Shown piece by piece: positions 1 through 6,013 of a DNA stretch of 7,321 bases. Positions within the stretch are counted from its first letter, which is position 1. The number at the start of each line of letters is the position of its first letter. The notes beneath the pieces were generated by a model. That model worked only from the letters and a program-made list of their open reading frames with translations, was not told the DNA's origin and made no database searches. The DNA is from Alistipes sp. UBA943 (GTDB lineage: Bacteria; Bacteroidota; Bacteroidia; Bacteroidales; Rikenellaceae), in NCBI GenBank assembly GCA_002293345.1, contig DBDB01000027.1, positions 13,140 to 20,460 on the forward strand, written 5' to 3'. Made by a program: the position numbers and the translations under genes.

Positions 1-164
1 TACGCCTCGGCGGCCTCCTTGAATTTCTCTTCGGCGGCCTTGTCGCCCGGGTTTTTGTCCGGATGGTATTTCAGGGCGGCCTGTCGGTAAGCCTTTTTGA
101 TCGTATCCGCGTCGGAGCCTTTCGGGACTCCCAACACTTCGTAGTAATCTCTTTTTTCTGCCAT
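1..164 (-). CDS. dnaJ: Chaperone protein DnaJ, N-terminal fragment (J domain)
   Basis: DnaJ (Hsp40) delivers unfolded clients to DnaK and stimulates its ATPase through the J domain. The 54 complete codons present begin MAEKRDYYEVLGV and contain the helix II segment AYRQAALKYHPDKNPGD with the invariant HPD triad at residues 34-36, then the start of helix III (EEKFKEAAEA). This is a type I DnaJ beginning. The G/F, zinc-finger and C-terminal domains lie beyond the left edge, so class assignment rests on the N-terminus and on grpE next door. The ATG at 164-162 is preceded on the minus strand by an A-rich leader (GGAACAAAATAA), typical of Bacteroidota starts. It follows grpE by 171 bases that hold a structured repeat. 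No CIRCE-type operator was seen upstream. Confidence 0.95.
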   Translation of the reverse strand, partial: MAEKRDYYEVLGVPKGSDADTIKKAYRQAALKYHPDKNPGDKAAEEKFKEAAEA

Positions 165-222
165 TTATTTTGTTCCTTCGGTAGTTTAAGTTTGGTTGGG
201 GTGAAATCCTAATTTGTGTTCA

Positions 223-324
223 GAGCAGTCCTCAGACAACCCCGGTCGATGGAATTTGCGAGAGAGCGTACTCAAACGTACGTGACCGAGCGGATTTCGA
301 GCCGGGGGCAGGATCAGGGCTGCT
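223..324. repeat. Intergenic imperfect inverted repeat, about 100 bases, ERIC-like core
   Basis: Most of the 171-base grpE-dnaJ gap is an imperfect palindrome. The outer arms are AGCAGTCCT (223-231) and AGGGCTGCT (316-324), nine positions with one wobble. The middle arms are CCCCGGTCGA (240-249) and TCGAGCCGGGG (297-307), paired with one bulged base. The inner hairpin is GCGTAC (266-271) and GTACGT (278-283) around TCAAAC. It would be transcribed between grpE and dnaJ and could form a long stem in either strand's RNA. The layout suggests a dispersed intergenic repeat or a structured intercistronic RNA. It lacks a T-run, so a simple terminator is unlikely. I see no protein gene here. Confidence 0.6.
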
Positions 325-335
325 ATCAACGCAAA

Positions 336-956
336 TTACTCGCCCACCACCACTTTTGCGAAGCGCAACACCTTGTCCCCTATCTTATAACCCTTCTGCA
401 CGACGTCGATGATCTTGCCGCTTTGGCCCTTGTCGCCCGGTACGCGTGCCACGGCTTCGTGGCGGTCCGTGTCCAGTTCCAAACCCAGCGCATCGACCTC
501 CTCCACGTGGAGATTCTTCAACGTGTCGGTGAATTTCTGGGCGATCAGGTTCACCCCCTCGCGCAACGCCGCAATATCGTCACTCTTTTCCATCGCCGAC
601 ACAGCACGTTGCACGTCATCCAACAGCGGAAGAAATTGCTTCACCGTGTCCGCACCGGCAAACTGAAGCAACTCCATGCGCTCCTTCAACGTGCGTTTGC
701 GAAAGTTGTCGAATTCGGCCTGCAAACGTAGATTCTTATCCCGTAGCTCGGCACATTCATCCCCCGCGGAGGGTTTTTCCGACTCTTCGTCGTCCTCTCC
801 TTCCTCCTCATCGTCACCTGCCAAAGTGTCAAGATCGGCGCCCGGCACGTCTGTCAGATTGTCAGCCGACTCGCCGTCCAACGATGGATAGGCATCGCCC
901 GCGATGAACCCCTCATCACCCATAACTTCCTCATTATAAGCATGTTCCTTCTTCAT
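336..956 (-). CDS. grpE: GrpE nucleotide exchange factor (Hsp70 cofactor)
   Basis: GrpE is a cytosolic homodimer that releases ADP from DnaK to complete the DnaK-DnaJ cycle. The 206-residue protein has a long acidic, disordered N-terminus (about residues 13-66, with a D/E run at 48-60). The dimerising helix starts near residue 66 and includes EFDNFRKR (81-88) and FLPLLDDVQRAV (108-119). The C-terminal beta domain contains HEAVARVPGDKG (166-177) and VVQKGYKIGDKVLRFAKVVV (185-204), the family hallmark. Length is normal for Bacteroidota. The start MKKEH was chosen as the first in-frame ATG after the upstream stop; the variable N-terminus makes it less certain than the rest. It lies 44 bases after the methyltransferase gene and upstream of dnaJ, a classic pairing. 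No hrcA is adjacent and no heat-shock operator is visible. Confidence 0.96.
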   Translation of the reverse strand: MKKEHAYNEEVMGDEGFIAGDAYPSLDGESADNLTDVPGADLDTLAGDDEEEGEDDEESEKPSAGDECAELRDKNLRLQAEFDNFRKRTLKERMELLQFAGADTVKQFLPLLDDVQRAVSAMEKSDDIAALREGVNLIAQKFTDTLKNLHVEEVDALGLELDTDRHEAVARVPGDKGQSGKIIDVVQKGYKIGDKVLRFAKVVVGE

Positions 957-1000
957 GATCGCTATTTTTTACCAGTTTCTATTCTCCCATCGTCCAAAAT

Positions 1001-1720
1001 CTATGCCCCGATCACAAAGATCGCCGGTTTTTTGTGCAATTCAGGTAACTTGCGCCCGCGCCACTCACGTACCCCATGCGTCTCCACAAATTCATCCGCA
1101 CCCGTGAGGTCTACCGCGATCGTCAGGCGTGTTTCCCCTCCCAATGTCAATAACAACTGCTCTACCAACTTCACGTTGCGATAAGGCGTTTCGATGAACA
1201 TTTGTGCCTGTCCCTCCGACAAGGCCCGTCGTTCCAGATTCCGGATCGCCTTACCCGCATCCTTGACCGGCAAATAGCCATTAAACGCGAACGATTGACC
1301 GTTCAGTCCCGAGGCCATCATCGCCAATATAATAGACGAGGGGCCCACCAACGGCACCACCCGTACGCCCAACTCATGGCACCTCCGTACCACCATGGCG
1401 CCCGGATCCGCAACGCCCGGTACACCCGCCTCGGAGATGACGCCCGCACTGCGCCCCGCCACAATAGGGGCGCATAGCACGTCGATTCCCCGTGGATCGG
1501 TCGTGTGTTCGCTCAACTCACGGAACTCCAACTCGGACACCTTCAGCCCCGACTTCGACAGAAATCGACGTGCCGAACGGACGTTCTCCACGATGAAATA
1601 ATCCAACTCCGACATCACACGTCCGTTCGATGCGGGCAGCACAGACCACACCGATTCTCCCTCCGAAATCGGACAAGGAATCAGGTACAGGACACCTTCC
1701 GTCCCCTCCGTCTCCTTCAT
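1001..1720 (-). CDS. RsmI-like SAM-dependent methyltransferase (tetrapyrrole methylase fold)
   Basis: This is a 239-residue member of the tetrapyrrole/corrin methylase superfamily, related to RsmI, which 2'-O-methylates C1402 of 16S rRNA. Family landmarks in order are LYLIPCPISEG (11-21), FIVENVRSARRFL (42-54), the SAM-binding loop VISEAGVPGVADPGA (94-108), VPLVGPSSIILAMMASGLNG (122-141), FAFNGYLP (144-151) and FIETPYRN (175-182, where RsmI has an ESPHR-type motif). It is shorter than RsmI (about 280 residues) and lacks its C-terminal extension. It fits the divergent Bacteroidota subfamily of about 235 residues, whose exact target I cannot state. The ATG at 1720 puts LYLIP at the usual distance. 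A longer in-frame start at 1831 overlaps the alr stop codon as ATGA and would add 37 residues, but these would be read through two inverted repeats, so it was not preferred. The protein is certain; the start is moderately certain. Confidence 0.88.
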   Translation of the reverse strand: MKETEGTEGVLYLIPCPISEGESVWSVLPASNGRVMSELDYFIVENVRSARRFLSKSGLKVSELEFRELSEHTTDPRGIDVLCAPIVAGRSAGVISEAGVPGVADPGAMVVRRCHELGVRVVPLVGPSSIILAMMASGLNGQSFAFNGYLPVKDAGKAIRNLERRALSEGQAQMFIETPYRNVKLVEQLLLTLGGETRLTIAVDLTGADEFVETHGVREWRGRKLPELHKKPAIFVIGA

Positions 1721-1726
1721 CCCCTC

Positions 1727-1744
1727 CCCCCTCCCGGGAGGGGG
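1727..1744. repeat. 18-bp perfect palindrome, G/C-only repeat copy 1
   Basis: CCCCCTCCCGGGAGGGGG is a perfect palindrome just upstream of the methyltransferase start codon, in the 107-base gap after murF-alr. A near-identical palindrome with related flanks occurs at 3769-3784. In both copies the plus strand continues with T-rich sequence ending TCGTTTTG. Its position puts it in the 5' leader of the methyltransferase message, where it replaces the A-rich leader seen before the other genes. It is probably a dispersed intergenic repeat; an effect on translation or transcript ends is conjecture. Confidence 0.7.
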
Positions 1745-1756
1745 TGACTTTTGTTC

Positions 1757-1795
1757 GTTTTGAATCGTGTGGTCTTCGACCACACGATTCAAAAC
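1757..1795. repeat. Perfect 18-bp-stem hairpin between murF-alr and methyltransferase
   Basis: GTTTTGAATCGTGTGGTC (1757-1774) is exactly complementary to GACCACACGATTCAAAAC (1778-1795), leaving a three-base loop. All 18 pairs are Watson-Crick. It starts 33 bases after the murF-alr stop and ends 36 bases before the methyltransferase start. On the minus strand it is followed by GAACAAAAGTCACC, without a U-tract, so it is not a standard intrinsic terminator. It could be an RNA-processing or stability hairpin, or part of a mobile intergenic repeat together with the adjacent palindrome. Confidence 0.75.
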
Positions 1796-1827
1796 TTGTT
1801 TTACCGGGAAATTGATATTTTTTTCTT

Positions 1828-3741
1828 TCATCGCTTCCAGTAGACTCGTTTGACCCGTTGCGAGAGCGAGGTCAGCACCTCGTAATTGATCGTGCCCAAC
1901 ACACATGCCATATCCTCGGGAGTGTTTCCCCGTGCAGGTGAAAAAATCACCGCCTCGTCACCCTCCGAAACCTCGGCTATGTCCGTTATGTCGATCATCG
2001 CGCTGTCCATGCAGATGCGTCCAACCGTCGGGGCGGGGTGTCCACAAACCAGCATCGACCAGTTGCCGCAACCCAACCTGCGATCCAGCCCATCCGCATA
2101 GCCCACCGGGATCGTCGCCACGACACTGTCCCGCGACAACCGTCCCTCCCGTCCGTACCCAACCGCGTCGCCTTTCTGCAACCGCTTGATCTGCACGATC
2201 TTCGTCTTCAAGGTCGATGTGCCCACATACAGACCGATCCCGGGACGCACGAAATCGTACCGTGCCTCAGGGAAACGCACCCCAGCCGAGTTCGCCAGAT
2301 GACGTTTCACACCATAACCAAGCCCAGCCTCCAACTGTCCGCTCATCCGCTCGAACAGATCTATCTGCATGCGTGTGAAGTCGTCCTGCGTCGGGTCGTC
2401 GGCCGCGGCCATGTGCGAAAACACCGTGGCGACACGCAACCTGTCCCCTAACTCCCTGAGGCGGCGGGTGAGTGTGTCGATATCCGATCCCAAGAATCCC
2501 AGACGGTGCATCCCCGTGTCGAGCTTCACATGGATCGGATATCGACACGCGCCCGCCGCCTCAGCTGACGCCGCAAACCCTTCCAACGACCTGAAATTAT
2601 AGATCTCGGGCTCCAAAGCGTGACGTACCATCACGTCGAAGCTATCCTCGTCAGCGTTCAGCACCACGATCGGTAACGTCACGCCCCCCGCACGCAACCG
2701 CACTCCCTCATCCGCAAACGCCACCGCCAGATAATCCACCCCCTCGGCCTCTAACATCCGTGCCACAGAGACGTCGCCAGTGCCGTACCCCGAGGCCTTA
2801 ACCATCGCTATAACGCCCGTCCGAGGGAGCAATTGCGACCGAAGACGGGCCAAATTCCCCGCCATCGCCTCCAAATCCACCTCCAAAACCGTCGTGTGGC
2901 TACGGTGAACAGGCGATGGCATCCTTTCTAAATCGGTCGCAAAATCAGGCACGGGAAGTCCCATCTCGTGCATGAACATACCGATAAGTTGCGCGTTCAC
3001 ACGGTCGAAAAAGTCCGTCGAGAAACCGTCCGGGAGCACATAATCCGTTGCATCGACAAACCCATGCCCCCTCAACTGCGGTGCCGATGCGCCATGGAAA
3101 ATCACCCGTTTCGCATCGCGAGACAACAACAGCTTCTCCCCCGTTTTCTCCTCCATCGACGCGAAATTATCCTGATGTGCCGCGCCCAGCGACGTGACTA
3201 ACACCACATCCGGACGTATCATCCGCTCCAAACGATCCATCTCGCCCGGTTTCGAGATCCCTGCTTCGATCAAAGCAACCTTCTCATCCTTCAACATCAA
3301 GAGCGACAGTGCCACACCCAACTGAGAGTTGTAGCTCCGTGGCGAACGGAACGCTTCGGGCATGAGCCTCGCGAGCCTCTCCTTCACCACCGTCTTGCCG
3401 CCAGAGCCCGTGATGCCGACTACCGCGCCTGTATACGTCGCCCGGTGGTGGGACGCCCACAGTTGCAACGCCTCCAACGCGTTATCCACCACAACCACAC
3501 CACAACCCTCGGAGAGTGCAATCTCATGCTCCGTCAGGAACGCGCGCGCGCCGCGTGATTTCATCTCAACGATGAAATCATGTCCGTCGTGATGCGCTCC
3601 GCGCATTGCGACGAACAGGGCACCGTCATCGGTGCACGCGGCGCGCGCGCGCGAGTCGGTGATGACGCTCGTCACGGTGACGTCCTCCCCATGTAACGCA
3701 CCTCCGCAAATGCTTGCTATGTCGGATAGTTTGTACTCCAT
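1828..3741 (-). CDS. alr: Shortened MurF / alanine racemase fusion; racemase intact, MurF half truncated
   Basis: This 637-residue fusion joins two steps of cytosolic peptidoglycan precursor supply. The C-terminal half (about 281-637) is a complete PLP-dependent alanine racemase (L-Ala to D-Ala). It has the Schiff-base lysine in MVKASGYG (K315), HVKLDTGMHRLGF (404-416), RPGIGLY with its PLP-contacting arginine (R499), the second catalytic tyrosine in PVGYADGLDRRLG (Y548) and GRICMD (574-579). The N-terminal half begins like MurF (UDP-MurNAc-tripeptide:D-Ala-D-Ala ligase): MEYKLSDIASICGG, P-loop GITGSGGKT (109-117), LIEAGISKPGEM (157-168), LVTSLGAAHQDNF (181-193). After about residue 238 much of the central domain and the whole C-terminal ligase domain are missing: MPSPVHR (274-280) runs straight into the racemase start HTTVLEVDLEA. 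Bacteroidota fusions are usually about 820-830 residues. D-Ala-D-Ala ligation is therefore probably lost, and a separate murF is expected elsewhere. The ATG at 3741 follows an AAAACTT leader; an in-frame ATG at 3861 lies inside mutS2 and is rejected. Confidence 0.92.
   Translation of the reverse strand: MEYKLSDIASICGGALHGEDVTVTSVITDSRARAACTDDGALFVAMRGAHHDGHDFIVEMKSRGARAFLTEHEIALSEGCGVVVVDNALEALQLWASHHRATYTGAVVGITGSGGKTVVKERLARLMPEAFRSPRSYNSQLGVALSLLMLKDEKVALIEAGISKPGEMDRLERMIRPDVVLVTSLGAAHQDNFASMEEKTGEKLLLSRDAKRVIFHGASAPQLRGHGFVDATDYVLPDGFSTDFFDRVNAQLIGMFMHEMGLPVPDFATDLERMPSPVHRSHTTVLEVDLEAMAGNLARLRSQLLPRTGVIAMVKASGYGTGDVSVARMLEAEGVDYLAVAFADEGVRLRAGGVTLPIVVLNADEDSFDVMVRHALEPEIYNFRSLEGFAASAEAAGACRYPIHVKLDTGMHRLGFLGSDIDTLTRRLRELGDRLRVATVFSHMAAADDPTQDDFTRMQIDLFERMSGQLEAGLGYGVKRHLANSAGVRFPEARYDFVRPGIGLYVGTSTLKTKIVQIKRLQKGDAVGYGREGRLSRDSVVATIPVGYADGLDRRLGCGNWSMLVCGHPAPTVGRICMDSAMIDITDIAEVSEGDEAVIFSPARGNTPEDMACVLGTINYEVLTSLSQRVKRVYWKR
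3541..3651. repeat. 17-bp inverted repeat of alternating CG tracts inside the MurF-like region
   Basis: The 17 bases at 3541-3557, a CG-alternating tract ending CCGCGTG, are the exact reverse complement of 3635-3651. The 77-base spacer contains a second stem, TGATTTCATC (3556-3565) with GATGAAATCA (3571-3580), so the inner stem abuts one outer arm. The arms encode the Ala/Arg-rich pieces around GARAFL and SRARAA of the MurF-like domain. Alternating CG tracts are prone to Z-DNA, and the arms could pair in mRNA. The structure may be a by-product of GC-rich codons for Ala and Arg. Confidence 0.55.
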
Positions 3742-3748
3742 AAGTTTT
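3742..3748 (-). promoter_or_regulatory. A-rich translation leader of murF-alr (AAAACTT-ATG)
   Basis: The seven bases before the murF-alr ATG read AAAACTT on the minus strand, identical to those before the MlaD-family gene. No Shine-Dalgarno sequence is present, as is usual in Bacteroidota, where A-rich leaders accompany starts. This supports placing the start at 3741 rather than at 3861. Confidence 0.4.
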
Positions 3749-3768
3749 AATTTTCCCACCCCCTGTAT

Positions 3769-3784
3769 CCCCTCCCGGGAGGGG
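3769..3784. repeat. 16-bp perfect palindrome, G/C-only repeat copy 2
   Basis: CCCCTCCCGGGAGGGG is a perfect palindrome in the 58-base gap between mutS2 and murF-alr. It shares its core and the following plus-strand pattern (GGGGGT, a T-rich stretch, then TCGTTTTG) with the palindrome at 1727-1744. Here it sits 28 bases upstream of the murF-alr start and 16 bases after the mutS2 stop codon. The flank toward murF-alr (CACCCCCTGTAT) is also C-rich. The shared flanks suggest two copies of one dispersed intergenic element. Confidence 0.7.
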
Positions 3785-3799
3785 GTTATTTCGTTTTGT

Positions 3800-6013
3800 T
3801 TACCGAAAATGAACGATCGTGATTCCCGCCCCGCCCCGGTCCGCATGCTCGTCCACCGCACTCTTCACCTCACGTACACCCCTTAAATATTGACGAATCT
3901 CGTGACGCAACGCACCTGTCCCCGTGCCATGCAAAATCGACACCGTTTCCACTCCCAACATCAACGCATCGTCCACAAAATCACGTACCTCGTCCAGTGC
4001 CTCGTGTACACGCAACCCACGTACATCCAGATTGCTCTTGAAATTCAACTTGCGGTTCATGATCCCCGCCGAAATCTTCGACAATGCCGATGCACCCTGT
4101 GTCCCGGAACCCGCCAACAAGATGCGTTCCTTCTTCTCTTTTTTATCCGTCTTGGGCGGCTCCTTGAACCCGTTCAGCTCCTCACGTGCCAGTTTCGTCA
4201 GCTCCTTGTCGGCATTCGACTCGCGGATCACCTTGATCGTGTTCTCGATCTGCTTGTTCACCCCCTCCACCAACTGTCGGGCTTCCTCCTTGGCACGTTT
4301 CAGGATCTCGGACCGCTCCGCCTTCACATCCGCAAGACGGGTTTCGAGTTGGGCCTCGAGCGCCTCCACTTTTTTATCCGCAAGGCGTACCTTGTCGCGT
4401 TTCTGCTCCCAATACCGCTTATCCCGAGCGATCTCACGCAGCTGTTTCTCGATATTCACATGTTCCGAGCCCGCCTTCTCGCCCGCATCCTTAATGATAT
4501 CCTCCGGAAGGCCGATCTTCCTCGCAATCTCGATCGCGAACGAGCTGCCCGGCTTGCCAACCTCCAAACGGAACAACGGACGTATCTGTGCCACGTCGAA
4601 CGCCATCGCGCCGTTCACAACCCCCTCTGTGTTAGAGGCATAGTATTTCAAGTTCGCATAGTGTGTCGTCACGACGCCATAACACCCCTTCACGCGTAAC
4701 CGTTCCAAAATAGACTCCGCGATAGCTCCGCCGATCACCGGCTCCGTGCCCGATCCGAACTCGTCGATCAGGATCAATGTCCCCGGACTCGCCTCACGCA
4801 ACATCTGTTTCATGTTCATCAGGTGCGACGAATATGTCGACAAGTCGTTATCCAGCGACTGTTCGTCTCCAATGTCGATCAGCAAACTCTCAAAAATCGG
4901 CAACTCGGAGTTCTCCCCAACCGTCGCCAGAAATCCGCACTGGAACATATACTGCACCACCCCCACCGTCTTCAGGCATACCGATTTACCGCCCGCGTTC
5001 GGTCCAGAGATAACCAGAATCCGTCGCTTCGCATCCAGCTCCATATCCAACGGCACGATCGGCTTGCCTTGCCCCTTCAACGTCTGTTCCAACAGCGGAT
5101 GGCGCGCCTTCCTCAGATTCAACCGTCCGTCCATCGACACGATAGGTCTCACCGCCCCATTAGCACGAGCCCAGCGTGCCTTCGCGCGGATCATGTCCAT
5201 GTCCGACAGGTACTGTTCCACCACAGAAAGACGGCTCGCATGGTGACGGATCTCATCCGTAAAAACAGTCAAAATACGCACAATCTCGCGACGTTCTGCA
5301 TAAGCCAGTTCGCGCAGCTCGTTGTTGATCTCGACCACCTCCACCGGTTCGATGTATACCGTGCGGCCCGTGGCAGATTCGTCCTGCACGAAACCGTTGA
5401 TCTTGCGCTTGTTCGCCGCCGCGACTGGTATCACGCTGCGGCCATCCCTGACCGAAAGCTGTGCATCCGCATCCACATAACCCGCGCTCTTGGCCGCCTG
5501 TAACACCTGTTGCAGCCTTTTCGCGGCCTGTCCCTCGCGTTGGCGAATGGATTTCCGGATCTCACCCAACTCAGGAGAGGCGCCGTCCCTCACGTTACCA
5601 TGGCTGTCGACGATCATATCAATGTGCCGCACCACCTCGGGCAAGGACTCCACGCCTGCACCGCGTCCGTTCAGCGTCCGGACAGGACGGGATTTCAAGA
5701 GTGCCAACAGCTTGTGTGTCAGCGTAAGGGCCGTGCACAGTTCGACCAGCTGTTCCGGCTCCAGGAAACTCCCCTCGACACGCAACACCTGTAACACCCC
5801 GCCCAGATCGACGAAATCGCCCAACGACAATTCGTCCAGCAGACCCAGCATCTCACCCGCCGCGGTCAGTCGACGTTCGATCTGCGGTTGTGACGATGAG
5901 AACGTCTCACCAGCTAACCGACGACGTCCGCCTTCGATCGTGCAGAGCGATTCGACCTGGCCCCTCAGCCTGTCGAAACCGATCTTTTGTTCAAAATTTT
6001 CAGGGTAGATCAT
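3800..6013 (-). CDS. mutS2: MutS2 ATPase/nuclease, lacking the usual KOW-like segment
   Basis: MutS2 is a MutS-family ATPase that lacks the mismatch-recognition domain. It has been linked to suppression of recombination and, in Bacillus, to rescue of collided ribosomes. The 737-residue protein begins MIYPENFEQKIGFDRLR. It has a core/clamp region, then the ATPase with Walker A GPNAGGKS (337-344), the composite-site segment STYSSH (392-397), Walker B LILIDEFGSGT (413-423) and TTHY (449-452). A long charged coiled coil (about 506-620) follows, then a C-terminal Smr domain with LDVRGLR (662-668) and HGTGTGALR (695-703). Bacteroidota homologues are usually about 830 residues; here the beta-rich segment with a GDxV...G...G.V pattern between coiled coil and Smr is absent, leaving a short Lys/Ser/Gly linker. 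The ATG at 6013 matches the conserved N-terminus and overlaps the MlaD-family gene by 14 bases. An ATG at 6055 would add 14 unconserved residues. Confidence 0.95.
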   Translation of the reverse strand: MIYPENFEQKIGFDRLRGQVESLCTIEGGRRRLAGETFSSSQPQIERRLTAAGEMLGLLDELSLGDFVDLGGVLQVLRVEGSFLEPEQLVELCTALTLTHKLLALLKSRPVRTLNGRGAGVESLPEVVRHIDMIVDSHGNVRDGASPELGEIRKSIRQREGQAAKRLQQVLQAAKSAGYVDADAQLSVRDGRSVIPVAAANKRKINGFVQDESATGRTVYIEPVEVVEINNELRELAYAERREIVRILTVFTDEIRHHASRLSVVEQYLSDMDMIRAKARWARANGAVRPIVSMDGRLNLRKARHPLLEQTLKGQGKPIVPLDMELDAKRRILVISGPNAGGKSVCLKTVGVVQYMFQCGFLATVGENSELPIFESLLIDIGDEQSLDNDLSTYSSHLMNMKQMLREASPGTLILIDEFGSGTEPVIGGAIAESILERLRVKGCYGVVTTHYANLKYYASNTEGVVNGAMAFDVAQIRPLFRLEVGKPGSSFAIEIARKIGLPEDIIKDAGEKAGSEHVNIEKQLREIARDKRYWEQKRDKVRLADKKVEALEAQLETRLADVKAERSEILKRAKEEARQLVEGVNKQIENTIKVIRESNADKELTKLAREELNGFKEPPKTDKKEKKERILLAGSGTQGASALSKISAGIMNRKLNFKSNLDVRGLRVHEALDEVRDFVDDALMLGVETVSILHGTGTGALRHEIRQYLRGVREVKSAVDEHADRGGAGITIVHFR

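Noticed and set aside
216..731. Plus-strand open frame opposite grpE, starting in the grpE-dnaJ gap
   Set aside because: It is antisense to a certain grpE, has no recognisable domain, and its composition is explained by the GC-rich third positions of the real gene.
336..956. Possible new system or defence island
   Set aside because: Every open frame on the coding strand belongs to a known housekeeping family; no toxin-antitoxin, restriction, CRISPR or mobile genes were seen.
957..1000. Heat-shock operator or promoter in front of grpE
   Set aside because: The 44-base gap shows no CIRCE-type inverted repeat and no TTG/TAnnTTTG pair at acceptable spacing.
3742..3861. Upstream in-frame start for murF-alr at 3861
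   Set aside because: It would begin inside the mutS2 Smr domain and run through the intergenic palindrome. The ATG at 3741 gives the conserved MurF-like N-terminus and has an A-rich leader.
3890..4699. Long plus-strand open frames opposite mutS2 (also 3924-4643 and 4823-5503)
   Set aside because: They mirror well-conserved MutS2 coding sequence; their Arg/His/Ser-rich translations resemble no family and are antisense shadows.
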